64,000 bases of DNA from Notospermus geniculatus (lineage: Eukaryota > Nemertea > Pilidiophora > Heteronemertea > Lineidae): positions 40,895-104,894 of the forward strand of contig NMRB01001902.1 in assembly GCA_002633025.1 (NCBI GenBank), in the 5' to 3' direction. The notes beneath the pieces are model-generated. The model was not told where the DNA came from and searched no databases. It worked only from the letters and a program-made list of their open reading frames with translations. Made by a program: the position numbers and the translations under genes. Shown here in pieces: positions 48,101 through 56,220 of the stretch (positions within the stretch are counted from its first letter, which is position 1; each line of letters starts with the position of its first letter).

Positions 48101-49459
48101 TAATGACATCCTCCCATAGCAAGGTGTTGGTCTCGCTCGTAGCAGAGTGTGTGAGTGGATGAAGAGGAGCGAGGTAAAAAGCCCTGCTGTGGGAGAATGT
48201 AAAGTGGCGACATCATCAGTCTTGTCAATTTCACAGTGTTTTTCTGGGTTTTCCAGTACACGAGGACATTGCAGCAAAAGAGAAAGTACAGTCATTGACA
48301 AAAGTTTATCTCCACCTGACATCTTGGATATTTGAAATACTACTGGACCAATTTTAACAGATTTCAATCTCTAATGTCATACAAAAGCGGCCATATTGAA
48401 ATGGAAGGATATATGTGATGCGGCGCACCGATTACGCAGACTGGCGGAGTGTTCTTCCGCTAAGAAATAGTTCGCTAATATATAGTACTGAAATTACAAA
48501 AATCCCACAGTATATGATCATTTTGTTTACTTTAGTACTCAATCATGTCAATAGTGTACTGATTCAGTGTTTTCCATGCGTTTTACGTGAATTCTATCGA
48601 GTAACTATATTATACGTTAGTGGCGAGAGCTACTTTCCCACTTGCCCGGCATGATCACCAAAATGTGTACATGTAAATAACCACATTACTGGCGTGTCAC
48701 TTCCAAGTTTACATACAGCGTATCAAATATATACCAATTTTTTGATATTTGAGCGATAAACACGCCTTCAGGCAGCCAGGGTTTGCAGATGTTATATTTG
48801 TTCGTGGAGGTGGCTACTTGTCATGAGTGATGCGGCAGCCTAACAATTCTGGTCGTGATCACGTACAGAATCGCTCCGCGAATGACTGTATGACATCCGA
48901 CGGAAAGACCCGAGGTGTTCCGAATGCACATTTTGATGAAACAAAGCCCCAAATCCTTAGAAAGTTCCACTCTATCAGAACCGCAACAAAAATCACAAAA
49001 AAATTACATAATAACAATGTTGATTTTTAGTGTGTTTTTTCTGATGAGCTATTACATAATAACAATATTTCCGAATATCCAAAATTTTGATGCAGAAATA
49101 TGACCAACAAGATATACTTTCATGTGCAACAAACCGTGTTAAAATTGGTTCAGTAGTATTTGAAATATTCAAGATGTCAGGTGGAGACGTTTGTCAATGA
49201 CTGTACATGTACCACTTTTCTAAGTTTCCCTCATCAATTTTAATCTTGAGTTAGTGAGATTTGGATCAGATTGGAGCGCTGTTGACAAGCCATGCCAATC
49301 AAAAATATCAATATCACAAAATTTCTTATATCACCTAAGGTGTATCTTTTTTATTTCCTTCAGGAGGATTACTATCAGGATCCTACCAAAGTTGACTCTG
49401 GCTTGAAATTCAACCCCGTGTTCAGTCCCGAGATCATTGAAGAGGACAGTTCAATTTAA
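35920..49459 (+). CDS. AMN: Amnionless homologue, 9 exons, 5' end missing
   Basis: Amnionless is a type I membrane protein that escorts and anchors cubilin; the complex (cubam) drives clathrin-mediated uptake. Exons: 35920-36140, 37399-37554, 39068-39164, 39441-39520, 42523-42655, 45163-45249, 46531-46633, 47250-47388, 49364-49459. Phases agree throughout, giving about 370 codons and a TAA stop. Order matches vertebrate AMN: ectodomain with PCDLDQVVFP, a CACG segment, a C-rich module ending CCKLC, an alpha/beta segment, one transmembrane helix and a tail with FDNPLY and FNPVF. Human AMN is 453 residues; the signal peptide and first ectodomain part (about 90-100 residues) are absent. Assignment rests on motif order recalled from the family, not on a search. 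Confidence 0.85.
36203..36322. repeat. Hairpin element GGTCGTATTTTAAAATG
   Basis: GGTCGTATTTTAAAATGTTC at the left and GAACGTTCTAAAATACGGCC at the right form roughly 50-bp arms including TAAGGTCGACCTTAA. The loop is short. Possibly a GGGCCGTATT-type MITE. Confidence 0.75.
36536..36945. mobile_element. CGAAGTACGAAATACGAAA-word inverted-repeat element
   Basis: TTAGTGAGGTTTCGCAAATC and GATTTGCGAAACCTCGCTAT are inverted ends. Inner arms share ACGTAATGTATTTC and TGGTTG / CAACCA. The interior repeats CGAAGTACGAAATACGAA. No coding content. Confidence 0.72.
36972..37184. mobile_element. Palindromic element (CCACTTACCTGTC ends)
   Basis: CCACTTACCTGTCACATTCC mirrors GGAATGGGGCAGGTAAGTGG. The arms also share CGGAAAAAAATGAC / TCATTTTTTCCG. 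The centre is G-rich, then CAGTAATGTCCTGTCCACTT. Confidence 0.65.
37399..37554 (+). CDS. AMN: Amnionless exon b: ectodomain
   Basis: Encodes AYRTSTFRQFISGTNGQKEF and QESCDDVTGCACGVRSDK. The C.D..GC.CG segment matches CADPSGCVCG-type sequence in AMN. Acceptor TTTCGTCTTCCAG, donor GACAAG|GTATGG, phase 0 to 0. Confidence 0.82.
37621..38433. mobile_element. ATCTCAAGTTGAGAT-word element with long inverted ends
   Basis: CACACAGAAAAATATTCATC is mirrored by GATGAATATTTTTCTGTGTG. Just inside each end, TCTCAAGTTGAGAT-like words recur, with more at 37697, 38228 and 38280. Inner sequence also has CAACCCAACTGTTGGGTTG. No coding content. Confidence 0.7.
38443..38678. mobile_element. Palindromic element ATACGGGAGAATCC
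   Basis: ATACGGGAGAATCCAACTTA and TAAGTTGGATTCTCCCGTAT are exact inverses. The arms go on through CCTCGACGCAAGTCC, CATAAAAATTTT and GGAACAGCTT / AAGCTGTTCC for about 110 bp. It abuts the preceding element. Confidence 0.82.
39068..39164 (+). CDS. AMN: Amnionless exon c: cysteine-rich module
   Basis: Encodes IKAKICAVQKPFCPKVTCLN and GSCCKLCG, a compact von Willebrand C-like cysteine motif (C-C..C...CC.LCG) present in AMN before the membrane-proximal region. Acceptor ACATTTTACAG, donor TATGTG|GTAAGT, phase 0 to 1. Confidence 0.88.
39441..39520 (+). CDS. AMN: Amnionless exon d
   Basis: Encodes GTSLEMEYGLGFSMKSIKNL and LKERFGK, aligning with the segment after CDLCG in AMN (hydrophobic then E..+..I...). 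Acceptor TTTCTGCTTCCAG, donor GGGAAG|GTAAAT, phase 1 to 0. Confidence 0.75.
39897..41090 (+). mobile_element. GGTTTCCGATC-hairpin repeat, copy 1
   Basis: Starts AGAACAAGAAAAGGACATCG with hairpin GACATCGgagCGATGTC. It ends TTTCCGATCTTGAGATCGGAAACC, a hairpin, then ATAACAAG. Between are repeated modules TGACCTTGACCTCTGACCTT at about 130-bp spacing and ATATCAAATTTGATAT words, then a GACA microsatellite at 40980-41035. No coding content. Confidence 0.7.
41222..42355 (+). mobile_element. GGTTTCCGATC-hairpin repeat, copy 2
   Basis: Starts AAAAACAAGAGGGGGACATC with hairpin GACATCGGAGGGATGTC. It ends GGTTTCCGATCTTGATGATC, GGAAACC, AGAACAAG. It shares the CCTTGACCTCTGACCT and AAATATCAAATTTGATATATC modules with copy 1 and lies in direct tandem with it in amnionless intron d. 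Confidence 0.7.
42523..42655 (+). CDS. AMN: Amnionless exon e
   Basis: Encodes DKYNTTKTSITKMVNGNVMI and LITDDRDGDDAIKMGKDIND, matching the IQVVLVENGPETG...A..L..D+ segment of AMN in pattern. Acceptor TTTCCATTTTCAG, donor TGTCAG|GTAGGA, phase 0 to 1. Confidence 0.75.
42697..43395 (+). mobile_element. AGCCCGCTTGGC-ended repeat
   Basis: TTAGCCCGCTTGGCCGCAAG at the left and AAGCCAAGCGGGCACAGTGC at the right give inverted ends. A (TACG)n run is at 42777-42805. The interior holds two modules of TTGAAACTTNGNACA...CCANNAGGGGGC...AAAACC spaced about 240 bp apart, the same text as the AGCTCACC family. Confidence 0.65.
43601..43737. repeat. Strong hairpin with GCGCGACTCTATTA arms
   Basis: CGCGCGACTCTATTA at 43638-43652 is inverted at 43662-43676 around a 9-base loop. 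Flanks AATGCCACGCCG / GCGTGGCATT and CTCGACTGG / CCAGTCGAG continue the stem. MITE-like; no coding content. Confidence 0.75.
43911..45012 (+). mobile_element. AGCTCACC-hairpin repeat, copy 4, containing an assembly gap
   Basis: Starts AGCTCACCCGTGAGCT, then the usual TCCGTCGTCC and AACTTGCTACATATATACCC. After the gap, 44500-44950 has four modules of TTTCGGCCNGATNNNACNTCCAATATGGC with AACTCAGGAACGGCTTGACC. It ends GGTGAGCACATGGTCCATGG. Confidence 0.6.
44300..44458. other. Assembly gap (N run)
   Basis: 159 undetermined bases inside a repeat copy in amnionless intron e; open frames reported across it are meaningless. Confidence 0.95.
45163..45249 (+). CDS. AMN: Amnionless exon f: membrane-proximal
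   Basis: Encodes DQEKDHRYGVTTITIRSSMS and IKPTTSARK, the stalk just before the transmembrane exon. Acceptor ATATTTTGTTCCAG, donor CGGAAAG|GTAAGT, phase 1 to 1. Sequence conservation here is weak; it is placed by phase and position. Confidence 0.68.
46007..46170 (+). repeat. GTAACGAAACGACCAAAT degenerate tandem repeat
   Basis: Roughly eight imperfect units of 18-25 bp (GTAACGAAACGACC, GTAACGAAATGACC). Non-coding, in amnionless intron f. Confidence 0.7.
46239..46388. mobile_element. 150-bp palindromic MITE with 9-bp target duplication
   Basis: GCTGAAGGGGTTA and TAACCCCTTCAGC ends, flanked on both sides by GTGATTAAC (46230-46238 and 46389-46397). Inner arms GTATACCCAGGTTCAATATC-like are mirrored around TCTGGACGA. 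A 9-bp duplication suggests a Mutator-like or related superfamily. An end relic is at 4070. Confidence 0.8.
46531..46633 (+). CDS. AMN: Amnionless exon g: transmembrane helix
   Basis: Encodes GGLVWDRD followed by a 24-residue hydrophobic run (IIIGVIVGSLLFVIFIFIIA) and the basic stop-transfer IRRR. Acceptor TTTCCTTGTTTCAG, donor AGGAG|GTAACA, phase 1 to 2. The type I orientation fits AMN. Confidence 0.88.
46862..47109. mobile_element. GGGCCGATTT palindromic MITE with ATA duplication
   Basis: GGGCCGATTTAATAGACGTT and AACGTCTATTAAATCGGCCC ends, flanked by ATA at 46859-46861 and 47110-47112. Arms extend about 120 bp, including GTACAACTAAATTTT mirrored. The 3-bp A/T duplication fits PIF/Harbinger-type insertion. 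Confidence 0.8.
47250..47388 (+). CDS. AMN: Amnionless exon h: cytoplasmic tail with FDNPLY
   Basis: Encodes RRGLAGFDFQIFGKKSEAGM, then FNDTTRGFDNPLYDNPLK. FDNPLY is an FxNPxY signal and corresponds in place to the FxNPxF of vertebrate AMN, which binds clathrin adaptors of the Dab2/ARH type. Acceptor TTCTACTTCCAG, donor CTCAAG|GTTTGT, phase 2 to 0. Confidence 0.9.
48288..49203. mobile_element. Tc1/mariner-type non-autonomous element, 916 bp
   Basis: CAGTCATTGACAAAAGTTTA at the left and ACGTTTGTCAATGACTG at the right, with arms of about 75 bp. TA lies at 48286-48287 and 49204-49205. No transposase. A copy of the CAGCCAGGG repeat (48764-48903) is nested inside. A half copy is at 50761-51002. 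Confidence 0.8.
48764..48903 (+). repeat. CAGCCAGGGTTTGCAG repeat, copy 2
   Basis: Matches 22128-22268 from CTTCAGGCAGCCAGGG to GACTGTATGACATCCGA. It sits inside the TA element, so it moved in later or is part of that family. Confidence 0.6.
49364..49459 (+). CDS. AMN: Amnionless exon i: C-terminus and stop
   Basis: Encodes EDYYQDPTKVDSGLKFNPVF and SPEIIEEDSSI, then TAA. FNPVF stands where vertebrate AMN has its second FxNPxF but has K rather than F at -2 from N, so it is an imperfect match. Acceptor TTATTTCCTTCAG, phase 0. No AATAAA is evident before the transposon at 49523. Confidence 0.88.
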   Translation, partial: EDYYQDPTKVDSGLKFNPVFSPEIIEEDSSI

Positions 49460-49522
49460 TCCACGAAAGTATAAGAACCGGATGCGAATATTTAGTATGG
49501 AGTTGTGCGGGATAGTTAAGTA

Positions 49523-50362
49523 CTACAGATGAGTCAAAAAAAACTAGACACTTTTTAAAAGGCCCATTGTTTTATTGTGTACCAATATATACAATACAAT
49601 CAAAAAAAATTTGATACAATGTATATTTTTCCTTGTACTTATGCAGCAACTCTTCCTGCATCTTTTGGTACCAGTCATGCTTGATTGATTTTCATGGATG
49701 ACCGCACAGGAGACAATTAAGGGACAAGGGTGAAATCTGATCTGCGCCAACTGATCAGAGCTGGATATGAACAAAAATCACAACAGATGCCCTCCTGCTG
49801 CAGTGCCAAGAAGGCCTAAAGGCCCGTTTACACATGCAACTTTTCATATGCAACTTCATGCAACTTGTTGCATAAACCTGATGAGACCAAAAAGTTTCAT
49901 AAAAGTTGCATGTGTAAACGGGTCTGCAACTTGTTGCAACTCGATCACGCTGGAGGTTGCATCGATTTTTCTATGTGTAAACCGTCCCAGGTAGTTTGCA
50001 ACAAGTTGCAAGTTGCTGCAACTTGCAACTTGGTGCAACCTAGTGTAAACCGCCCTTAATGAGGCCTACGAGCAATTGTGTGTGATTTGAATTAACTGAT
50101 TATGTAACCAGGGGGCAAGAAAATTACTTGGCTATCCATTTCATATCCAGCTCTGATCAGTTGGCGCAGATCAGATTTCACCCTTGTAATTGTCTCCTGT
50201 GCAGTCATGCATGAAAACCAATCAAGCATGACTGGTACCAAAAGTTGCAGGAAGAGTTTCTGCATAAGTGTAAGCAAAAATATATTGTATATATTGGTAG
50301 GCCTACACAATAAAACAGTGGGCCTTTTAAAAAGTGTCTAGTTTTTTTGACTCACTCTGTAG
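49523..50362. mobile_element. TA-flanked MITE just after the amnionless stop codon
   Basis: CTACAGATGAGTCAAAAAAA at the left mirrors TTTTTTGACTCACTCTGTAG at the right, with arms of about 240 bp. TA lies at 49521-49522 and 50363-50364. An AATAAA on the plus strand occurs in the right arm near 50309. Another element (49815-50062) is nested at its centre. Confidence 0.85.
49815..50062. mobile_element. TTGCAACTTGTTGCAA-word palindrome nested in the TA element
   Basis: Starts TAAAGGCCCGTTTACACATG and ends GTGTAAACCGCCCTTA. The interior is dominated by TGCAACTTGTTGCA palindromes. Copies of the same family make up much of 53.9-54.7 and 57.1-57.9 kb. Confidence 0.75.
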
Positions 50363-50760
50363 TATTGATAAGTGTTTGCTGGGATTATGTCACTTCTGAT
50401 GACCAAATGAGTATGAATAAAATGTTTATTAATATTCGACACCGTATTATTGCGGTTTCGTTCCTGACGTGAATTGTAGAAAAATGATTTGGGTTGGCTT
50501 TGAACACCATTCATGCCATTGAACAAAGTTATCGGTGGACTCCACTTCCCTGCTTCATGCAATTGTCAATGGAGAAAGGTCTGAACATATTCACAAGACA
50601 CAACTAGATAGGGAAAAAGATACGAAGATATCTTATCACAAGTGTACATGTACGTGTATTTGACGCTGAACATGAGAATACATTTTGTAACAAGAAACTC
50701 CTGTTTTTTTCTTTAATAGAAATTTGATTGCTGCCATGAGCTGCATGCAGGTATAATCTA

Positions 50761-51002
50761 GTTCCATTCTATCACATCTGCAACAAAAACCACAAAAATA
50801 TTACATAATAAGAAGTTTGATTTTTAGTGTTTTTTCTAATGAGCTATTACGTAATTACGGTATTATCAAATTTCCAAAATTTTGATGCAGAAATATGACC
50901 AAAAAGATATATTTTCATATGGAACAAACCGTGTTAAAATTGGCCCAGAAGTATTTGAAATACTCAAAGTATCAGGTGTAGATAAATTAATGTCCATGAC
51001 TG
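50761..51002. mobile_element. Right half of the 48288-type element
   Basis: Shares CACAAAAATATTACATAATA, AAATTTTGATGCAGAAATATGACC and the terminal TGTCCATGACTG followed by TA. The left arm is absent. Confidence 0.65.
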
Positions 51003-52076
51003 TACATGATACTGAAAGGTGAAAGACATTGCTTCCTATCAGAATCGAACCCTCGGACCCTCGCATAAGGCATCAATCGCCAGCACTAATGTCATGCATG
51101 ACTGTACATGCATGACATGTATACACATGTATATCGTGCAGAATGTTGTATGCCTACACATATATCGGGTGGCCCAAAAAAATGACCCCCTAAGGATTTT
51201 CCAATAAATTTAACAGTATGCAAGCTGGACTCTTGATATTTTAGACAAATGTATGGATATTACCAATCTATTGTAAAAAATTCAGCCCTAAATATCAAAC
51301 AGTTTTGACATGACGATAGAATCAAAATTACAAGTCAAAAAATTTTATGCCAGGTGTAATGAAACAAATGTCGAGATGTGTAAATTATAAAGGTTGTTTC
51401 ATGAGTTATCTGCACGTGACCCGCTGGTAAATCCCACATACTCCCGTAGGTAAATAGGTTGTACCCACCGAGTAAGCTTGTCCCCAGTTTTACCCACGGT
51501 TGCAGGTAAACATTACCTCCAATAATGAGGAAGGCGCCTGAGAATTCCAACGGATAGGTAATATTATTTGCTAACAAGTGCCGAACAGTACCCTTTTCCG
51601 TGGTTTAAACCTGGCGTCCACAAGGGCGCGGACAAGACGCGGAATGCAAGTTCAGTGAATCCGCATTCATTCGGCAACCTCTCCGCATATTCTTGAAAGG
51701 TTCCGTTCACTGTCTTTATCATTCCTGAACAGTTCGCGGCATTTCTCCACGTTCGGGAGAGGGCGAAATTTCCGCATCGAAATTTTGATCGAGACCAAAA
51801 TTAGGACGCAGAAATGAACTTCCCGACACCTTCGGCAACTTGTCTCTGCATTGTCGTGCAGACATTGTCAGGACATCCCGCCTTTCTGTAACACTTCCGC
51901 AAATGCTCCTGAAAGCCTCCGCGGTGCGGGCAGCTTCGCGAAGGCAAGCAGAACCCACGCGGACTGTTTCAGGAATGCGCGGAACCGACGCGGATCAAAA
52001 TAAGCGAGTGCGCGAAGCCGTCAAGACATTTGCGGTCAAGACACGGAAAAGTCAACATGTTGCGGCGTGGAGGAGT
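51003..52076. other. Intergenic stretch, palindromic remnants, no gene
   Basis: 51610-52070 contains mirrored pairs such as CCGCATTCATTCGGCAACCT and AGTTGCCGAAGG-type words, TTGTCTCTGCATTGTCGTGC and CGCGGAACC words, consistent with a decayed large palindrome. No coding sequence was recognised on either strand. Confidence 0.4.
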
Positions 52077-52080
52077 TTAA

Positions 52081-52323
52081 AGCCTAGTTTATACTTCGAC
52101 GCACGACCATCGTCGGCGACCGACGCGCGATCTTGCGTTCGACGCCGACCCCGTCGTGCGATTTGGTCGGCGTCCGATCGCGAGGCTGTAACTACTTGAG
52201 TCATTTAATAAAGGTCGCTGTCGCTAAAGTACGCTGAACTATAAATCAATTCCGCGAGGTCGGCCTCCAGATTTGGTCGTGCGTCGGACGCCGAAGGGTT
52301 TGCGTCGAAGTATAAACTAGGCT
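52081..52323. mobile_element. CGACGCACGACC palindromic MITE, copy 1
   Basis: TTAA then AGCCTAGTTTATACTTCGAC; the far end GTCGAAGTATAAACTAGGCT is its inverse, followed by TTA. The interior repeats CGACGCACGACC and GGTCGGCGTCCGA words. 52872-53112 is nearly the same element in the opposite orientation. Confidence 0.8.
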
Positions 52324-52328
52324 TTAGG

Positions 52329-52477
52329 CTTAGCGCACATGTCCGACAAAACTCGATCCGTTAGGGGTATTTTTAAAGTCGACTGACCCAACGCTGTCGA
52401 CTTGTCATTCAGCCAGGACAGTCGATTTTAACAGACACCCCTAACGCATTGAGTTTTGTCGGACATGTGCGCTAAGC
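52329..52477. mobile_element. GCGCACATGTCCGACAAAAC palindromic MITE, copy 1
   Basis: Left TTAGCGCACATGTCCGACAA, right TTGTCGGACATGTGCGCTAA; inner arms share GTTAGGGGT / ACCCCTAAC and GTCGACTGACC-like words. It abuts its neighbours on both sides. A second copy is at 63645-63799. Confidence 0.82.
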
Positions 52478-52481
52478 TTAA

Positions 52482-52675
52482 AGCCTTGTTTATACTTCGA
52501 CGCACGACCATCGGCGTCCGACGCACGTCCAAAATATCGACGCGACAAAGTCGTGTTGATTCATACTCCAGCGTGCTTCTGCGATTGTCATCGGCGTCAG
52601 GACGCACGACTCCTTGGCGAGCGATTTTCAAGAGTTCAACCAATTTGAACTCTCTGCGTCCGATCGCGGCGACCT
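52482..52675 (+). mobile_element. CGACGCACGACC element, one-sided copy
   Basis: TTAA at 52478-52481 then AGCCTTGTTTATACTTCGAC and the same interior words as 52081. The right inverted end is missing, so it is truncated. Confidence 0.6.
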
Positions 52676-52871
52676 ACCAATGAATGAAGAGTTTTGTGGT
52701 CATGGGATCAACTAGGCTCATGTTTATGCATTGAAAGGCACTGAATTTAAATGCCGCGGCGATATTACGGAGTTGAAAATAGGTTACGCCGTTGTTACGT
52801 AATGACCCATGTAACTAAAAGCTATCGCGAGAGCATTCACACTCCAGCGGTGGGATGCGGACAAAATCGTT

Positions 52872-53112
52872 CAAGCCTAGTTTATACTTCGACGCAAACC
52901 CTTCGGCGTTCGACGCACGACCAAATCTAGACGCCGACTTCGCGGAATTGATTCATAGTCCAGCGTACTTTAGCGACGGCGACCCGTTATGAAATGACTC
53001 AAGTAATAACAGCCTCGCGATCGGACGCCGACCAAATCGCACGACGGGGTCGGCGTCGAACGCAAGAACGCGCGTCGGTCGCCGGCGATGGTCGTGCGTC
53101 GAAGTATAAACT
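52872..53112. mobile_element. CGACGCACGACC palindromic MITE, inverted copy
   Basis: CAAGCCTAGTTTATACTTCG and CGAAGTATAAACT ends. Interior CAAACCCTTCGGCG and CGCACGACCAAAT is the reverse complement of the right half of 52081-52323. Confidence 0.75.
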
Positions 53113-53560
53113 CCATGACAGCTAGCAGACATTATGAGAAAAACCCAAAGTCGTCGCCGAATTTATAAGCTTGCATTATTTCCTCATAGAGGTTCTTCAC
53201 TGACGTCACGCGGCCGCCATACTGGCCGTCAAAATGAAGCCTGGAGGCTGCCATCTTGTTCTCGGTTCGAAAGTTTAGCGGCACGTACAGACTGCTGGGA
53301 GCATACAACTCAACAAATCACTTTACCTCTCACAGTTTCTGTGCATAAGTCGTTGGTCTGGTGTGAAAACCGTGTTGAAAACAAAGCGAATCGTTCATAC
53401 GGCTTGCTGTAGAACAGTGTAGAAGAGGTCCGATGAATGCCGACAAGTGTCATGGCCTTCGTGCGGCCGTTTTCGAGTTTACCCGTGACAAAAAATGAGT
53501 TGTTCTCCCTTATTATATAGAGCCAAGATACAGAATAGCACAAAATTGACACACAAAATG

Positions 53561-53849
53561 ATAATAAGCAAGAAGTCAATCTCCAGAATTCACGAATTTT
53601 CGACCCCAACCGGGGTCTTTTTCAAGTGGAACTTTACAATCTGAAACTCTAGAAAAGACTAGAGTCTTTTCTAGAGTTTCAGATTTTTACTATCTGAAAC
53701 TCTATACAATCTATAACTCTTTACAATCTGAAACTCTAGAAAAGACTAGAGTCTTTTCTAGAGTTTCAGACTGTAAAGTTCCACTTGAAAAAGACCCCGG
53801 TTGGGGTCGAAAATTCGTGAATTCTGGAGATTGACTTCTTGCTTATTAT
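53561..53849. mobile_element. Long palindrome with GACCCCAACCGGGGTC hairpins
   Basis: ATAATAAGCAAGAAGTCAAT mirrors ATTGACTTCTTGCTTATTAT. Arms of about 90 bp include GAATTCACGAATTTTCGACC and GTGGAACTTTACA. The centre alternates CTAGAAAAGACTAGAGTC and TTTCTAGAGTTTCAGA. No coding content. Confidence 0.85.
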
Positions 53850-54974
53850 CTTATTATATAGAGAACAGAGGAAGATGATCCCACAGCTGTCACCACTACA
53901 CCAGTGTAATAATCTAGGGAAACTACAGGGCGGTTTACACTAGCTTGCAAGTTGCTGCAACCTGCAACTTGTTGCAGTCTACCTGTGACGTTTACACATA
54001 GCAACATCCAGTGTGAAGGGCCCTTTGGGCCTACGCATGCAACTTTTCATATGCAACTTCATGCAACTTGTTGCATAAACATGATGAGACCAAAAAGTTT
54101 CATCGAAGTTGCATGTGTAAACGGGTATGCAACTTGTTGCAACAACCTACTGCAACTTGTTGCAAATTTAGGATCCAGATCCTACGTATATTTTCTGGTG
54201 AAGTTGCAACAAGTTGCACGTCACTGGCCAATGAGAATACAGCAAAAAATCATGTGACTTCTACTAAAGCCAAAAGGATTCCCGCCAAAATTCCTGCAAC
54301 TTGTTGCGAACTTTTGCAACTTATCACACTGGGTGTTGCTGTGTGTAAGTAAACGTCACAGGTGAACTGCAACAAGTTGCAGGTTGCAGCAACTTGCAAC
54401 TTGGTGGAAGCTAGTGTAAACCGCCCTTTATAGGCCTAAGTTGCAAAAGTTCGCAACAAGTTGCAGGAATTTGGGCGGGAATCCTTTGTTCGGCAGCCAT
54501 TTTGGCTTTAGTAGACGTCACATGATTTATTGCTGTATTCTCATTGGCGAGTGAGGTGCAACTTACAAGTTGCAACTTCACCAGAAAATAGGATCTACTG
54601 GATCCTAAATTTGCAACAAGTTGAAGTAGGTAGTTGCAACAAGTTGCATGCCCCGTTTACACATGCAACTTTGATGAAATTTTTGGTATCATCAGGTTTA
54701 TGCTGCATATGAAAAGTTGCATGTGTAAACGGCCCTTACGGATTTATTCGGTAAATTGGTCTTTTAGTCACGTGAATTCCACCGTACATTAGCACGCTCG
54801 CGCAGGCCGGCAGTCAGAGAGAGAGGTCGTGTCGGCCCTGCTCGCAGCGCCACCTGGCAATAGCGCTAGGAACAGGCCACTCGCCACACCTCTATCGCAG
54901 ACAAATGTCAAGAAAAGAGCTGCATGGTCATTCCGTGGTAGACATTGCTAGACGTGTTCACGAGTGTCTGTTCG

Positions 54975-55366
54975 CACACTTGACACTAGATGGCGTTATC
55001 TTCTATAACACTAGCGCAGGTGCTAGGTTTCCATCTTGAAAGTAGTGCAGATTACTACATTTTGGTAAAGGTTTTTAACCATCGTGAACAGGCCAGCCGT
55101 AGCCAACCCAGTGGCATCTACGCTAGATGATAGATGATGTTGAAAAGTGGTGCTGTTGGGTTCAAGGCGAATATTTTCAGACTAAAAGAACTTCGTGTTG
55201 ATAACAATTGGTATTAGAAATGACCTGAATACTAATTAGAAAGAATTGTGCGATTAGGCCGACCGAACTATTTCTACATGCGCGCCGGCAAAATCCAAAA
55301 TGGCGGCCTTCCACCTACGCTAGTGGTGAAATGAGGCACGATATTTCGCCGCTAGTGTCAAGTGTG
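54975..55366. mobile_element. Insertion with CACACTTGACACTAG ends and 9-bp duplication
   Basis: CACACTTGACACTAG at the left and CTAGTGTCAAGTGTG at the right. GTCTGTTCG lies at 54966-54974 and 55367-55375. The duplicated locus near 58134 lacks the insertion and has one GTCTGTTCC-like target. An 8-9 bp duplication suggests hAT or Mutator-like transposition; no transposase. Confidence 0.85.
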
Positions 55367-56102
55367 GTCTGTTCGCAGACTACACTATGTGAAGTTTGTC
55401 AGCAGACATACTCAGACAGCTGTCTGTCAAATGTCTTCGGACAAATGCCGTATAGTGTCTGAGCACCTCTCGAGCTCCTGCATCTCGTCACTGTGAAAAT
55501 TTCTTTGTGTTCACAGAGGGTACACCCAAATCCACGTTCCAAGTTCCTTTTGAAATCAAAGTTCCAGTTAGTCTCACGCGGTCAGACTCTTACATTACCA
55601 TTACAGAGTCTGACACCACTCGTGTATATTTTATGCACGGTCAATACATTGAGAGAGCTAGCCGCAGCCGCATTTACGCACTTTTTTGTCATGTGACGCT
55701 GGTCACATGATATGTATATTTTGCCAGCAACATCACCCATTTTCTACCCAAACACTTGTCATATGCAATGCATAAGTCATGTACCATGTGTACTTACCGT
55801 ACATCACTGTACATAATACAAACAATGCTTCATATACCATATGGCAGCCATATTTGCATCATGTGACTGCTACTACATTATTGTCATTCATTCATAGCGC
55901 GTCGATTCGGCCTGTCGCAACGTTCTGCGACCAGTAAAGCGAGATTTCACGAGATTTGGTCGAGTGGTGTCAGTCGCTCCGCGGGAAGCTACTCCAGCGC
56001 CGCGCGTGGCGACTGACTGAGTGAGTCTAAGTTCCAGTCTGCAATTTGGCATAGCTAAATTTGCAGACCACACGGCATTTCGCTTGTGTTGGTGGAGTCT
56101 TA

Positions 56103-56220
56103 GGGCCGTATTCACGGACCGCACTTTAGCCTAAAGTATAGCTTAAGTTAGACTTTCTCTATGCTTGAAGCATTGCGAAAAGTCAGACTTTAATGAAAGT
56201 GCGACCCGTGCATACGGCCC
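56103..56220. mobile_element. GGGCCGTATTCACGG MITE with TTA duplication
   Basis: GGGCCGTATTCACGGACCGC and GCGACCCGTGCATACGGCCC ends; TTA at 56100-56102 and 56221-56223. The duplicated locus near 58411 reads GTCTTAGCCAG with no insertion. A second copy is at 60077-60177. Confidence 0.88.
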
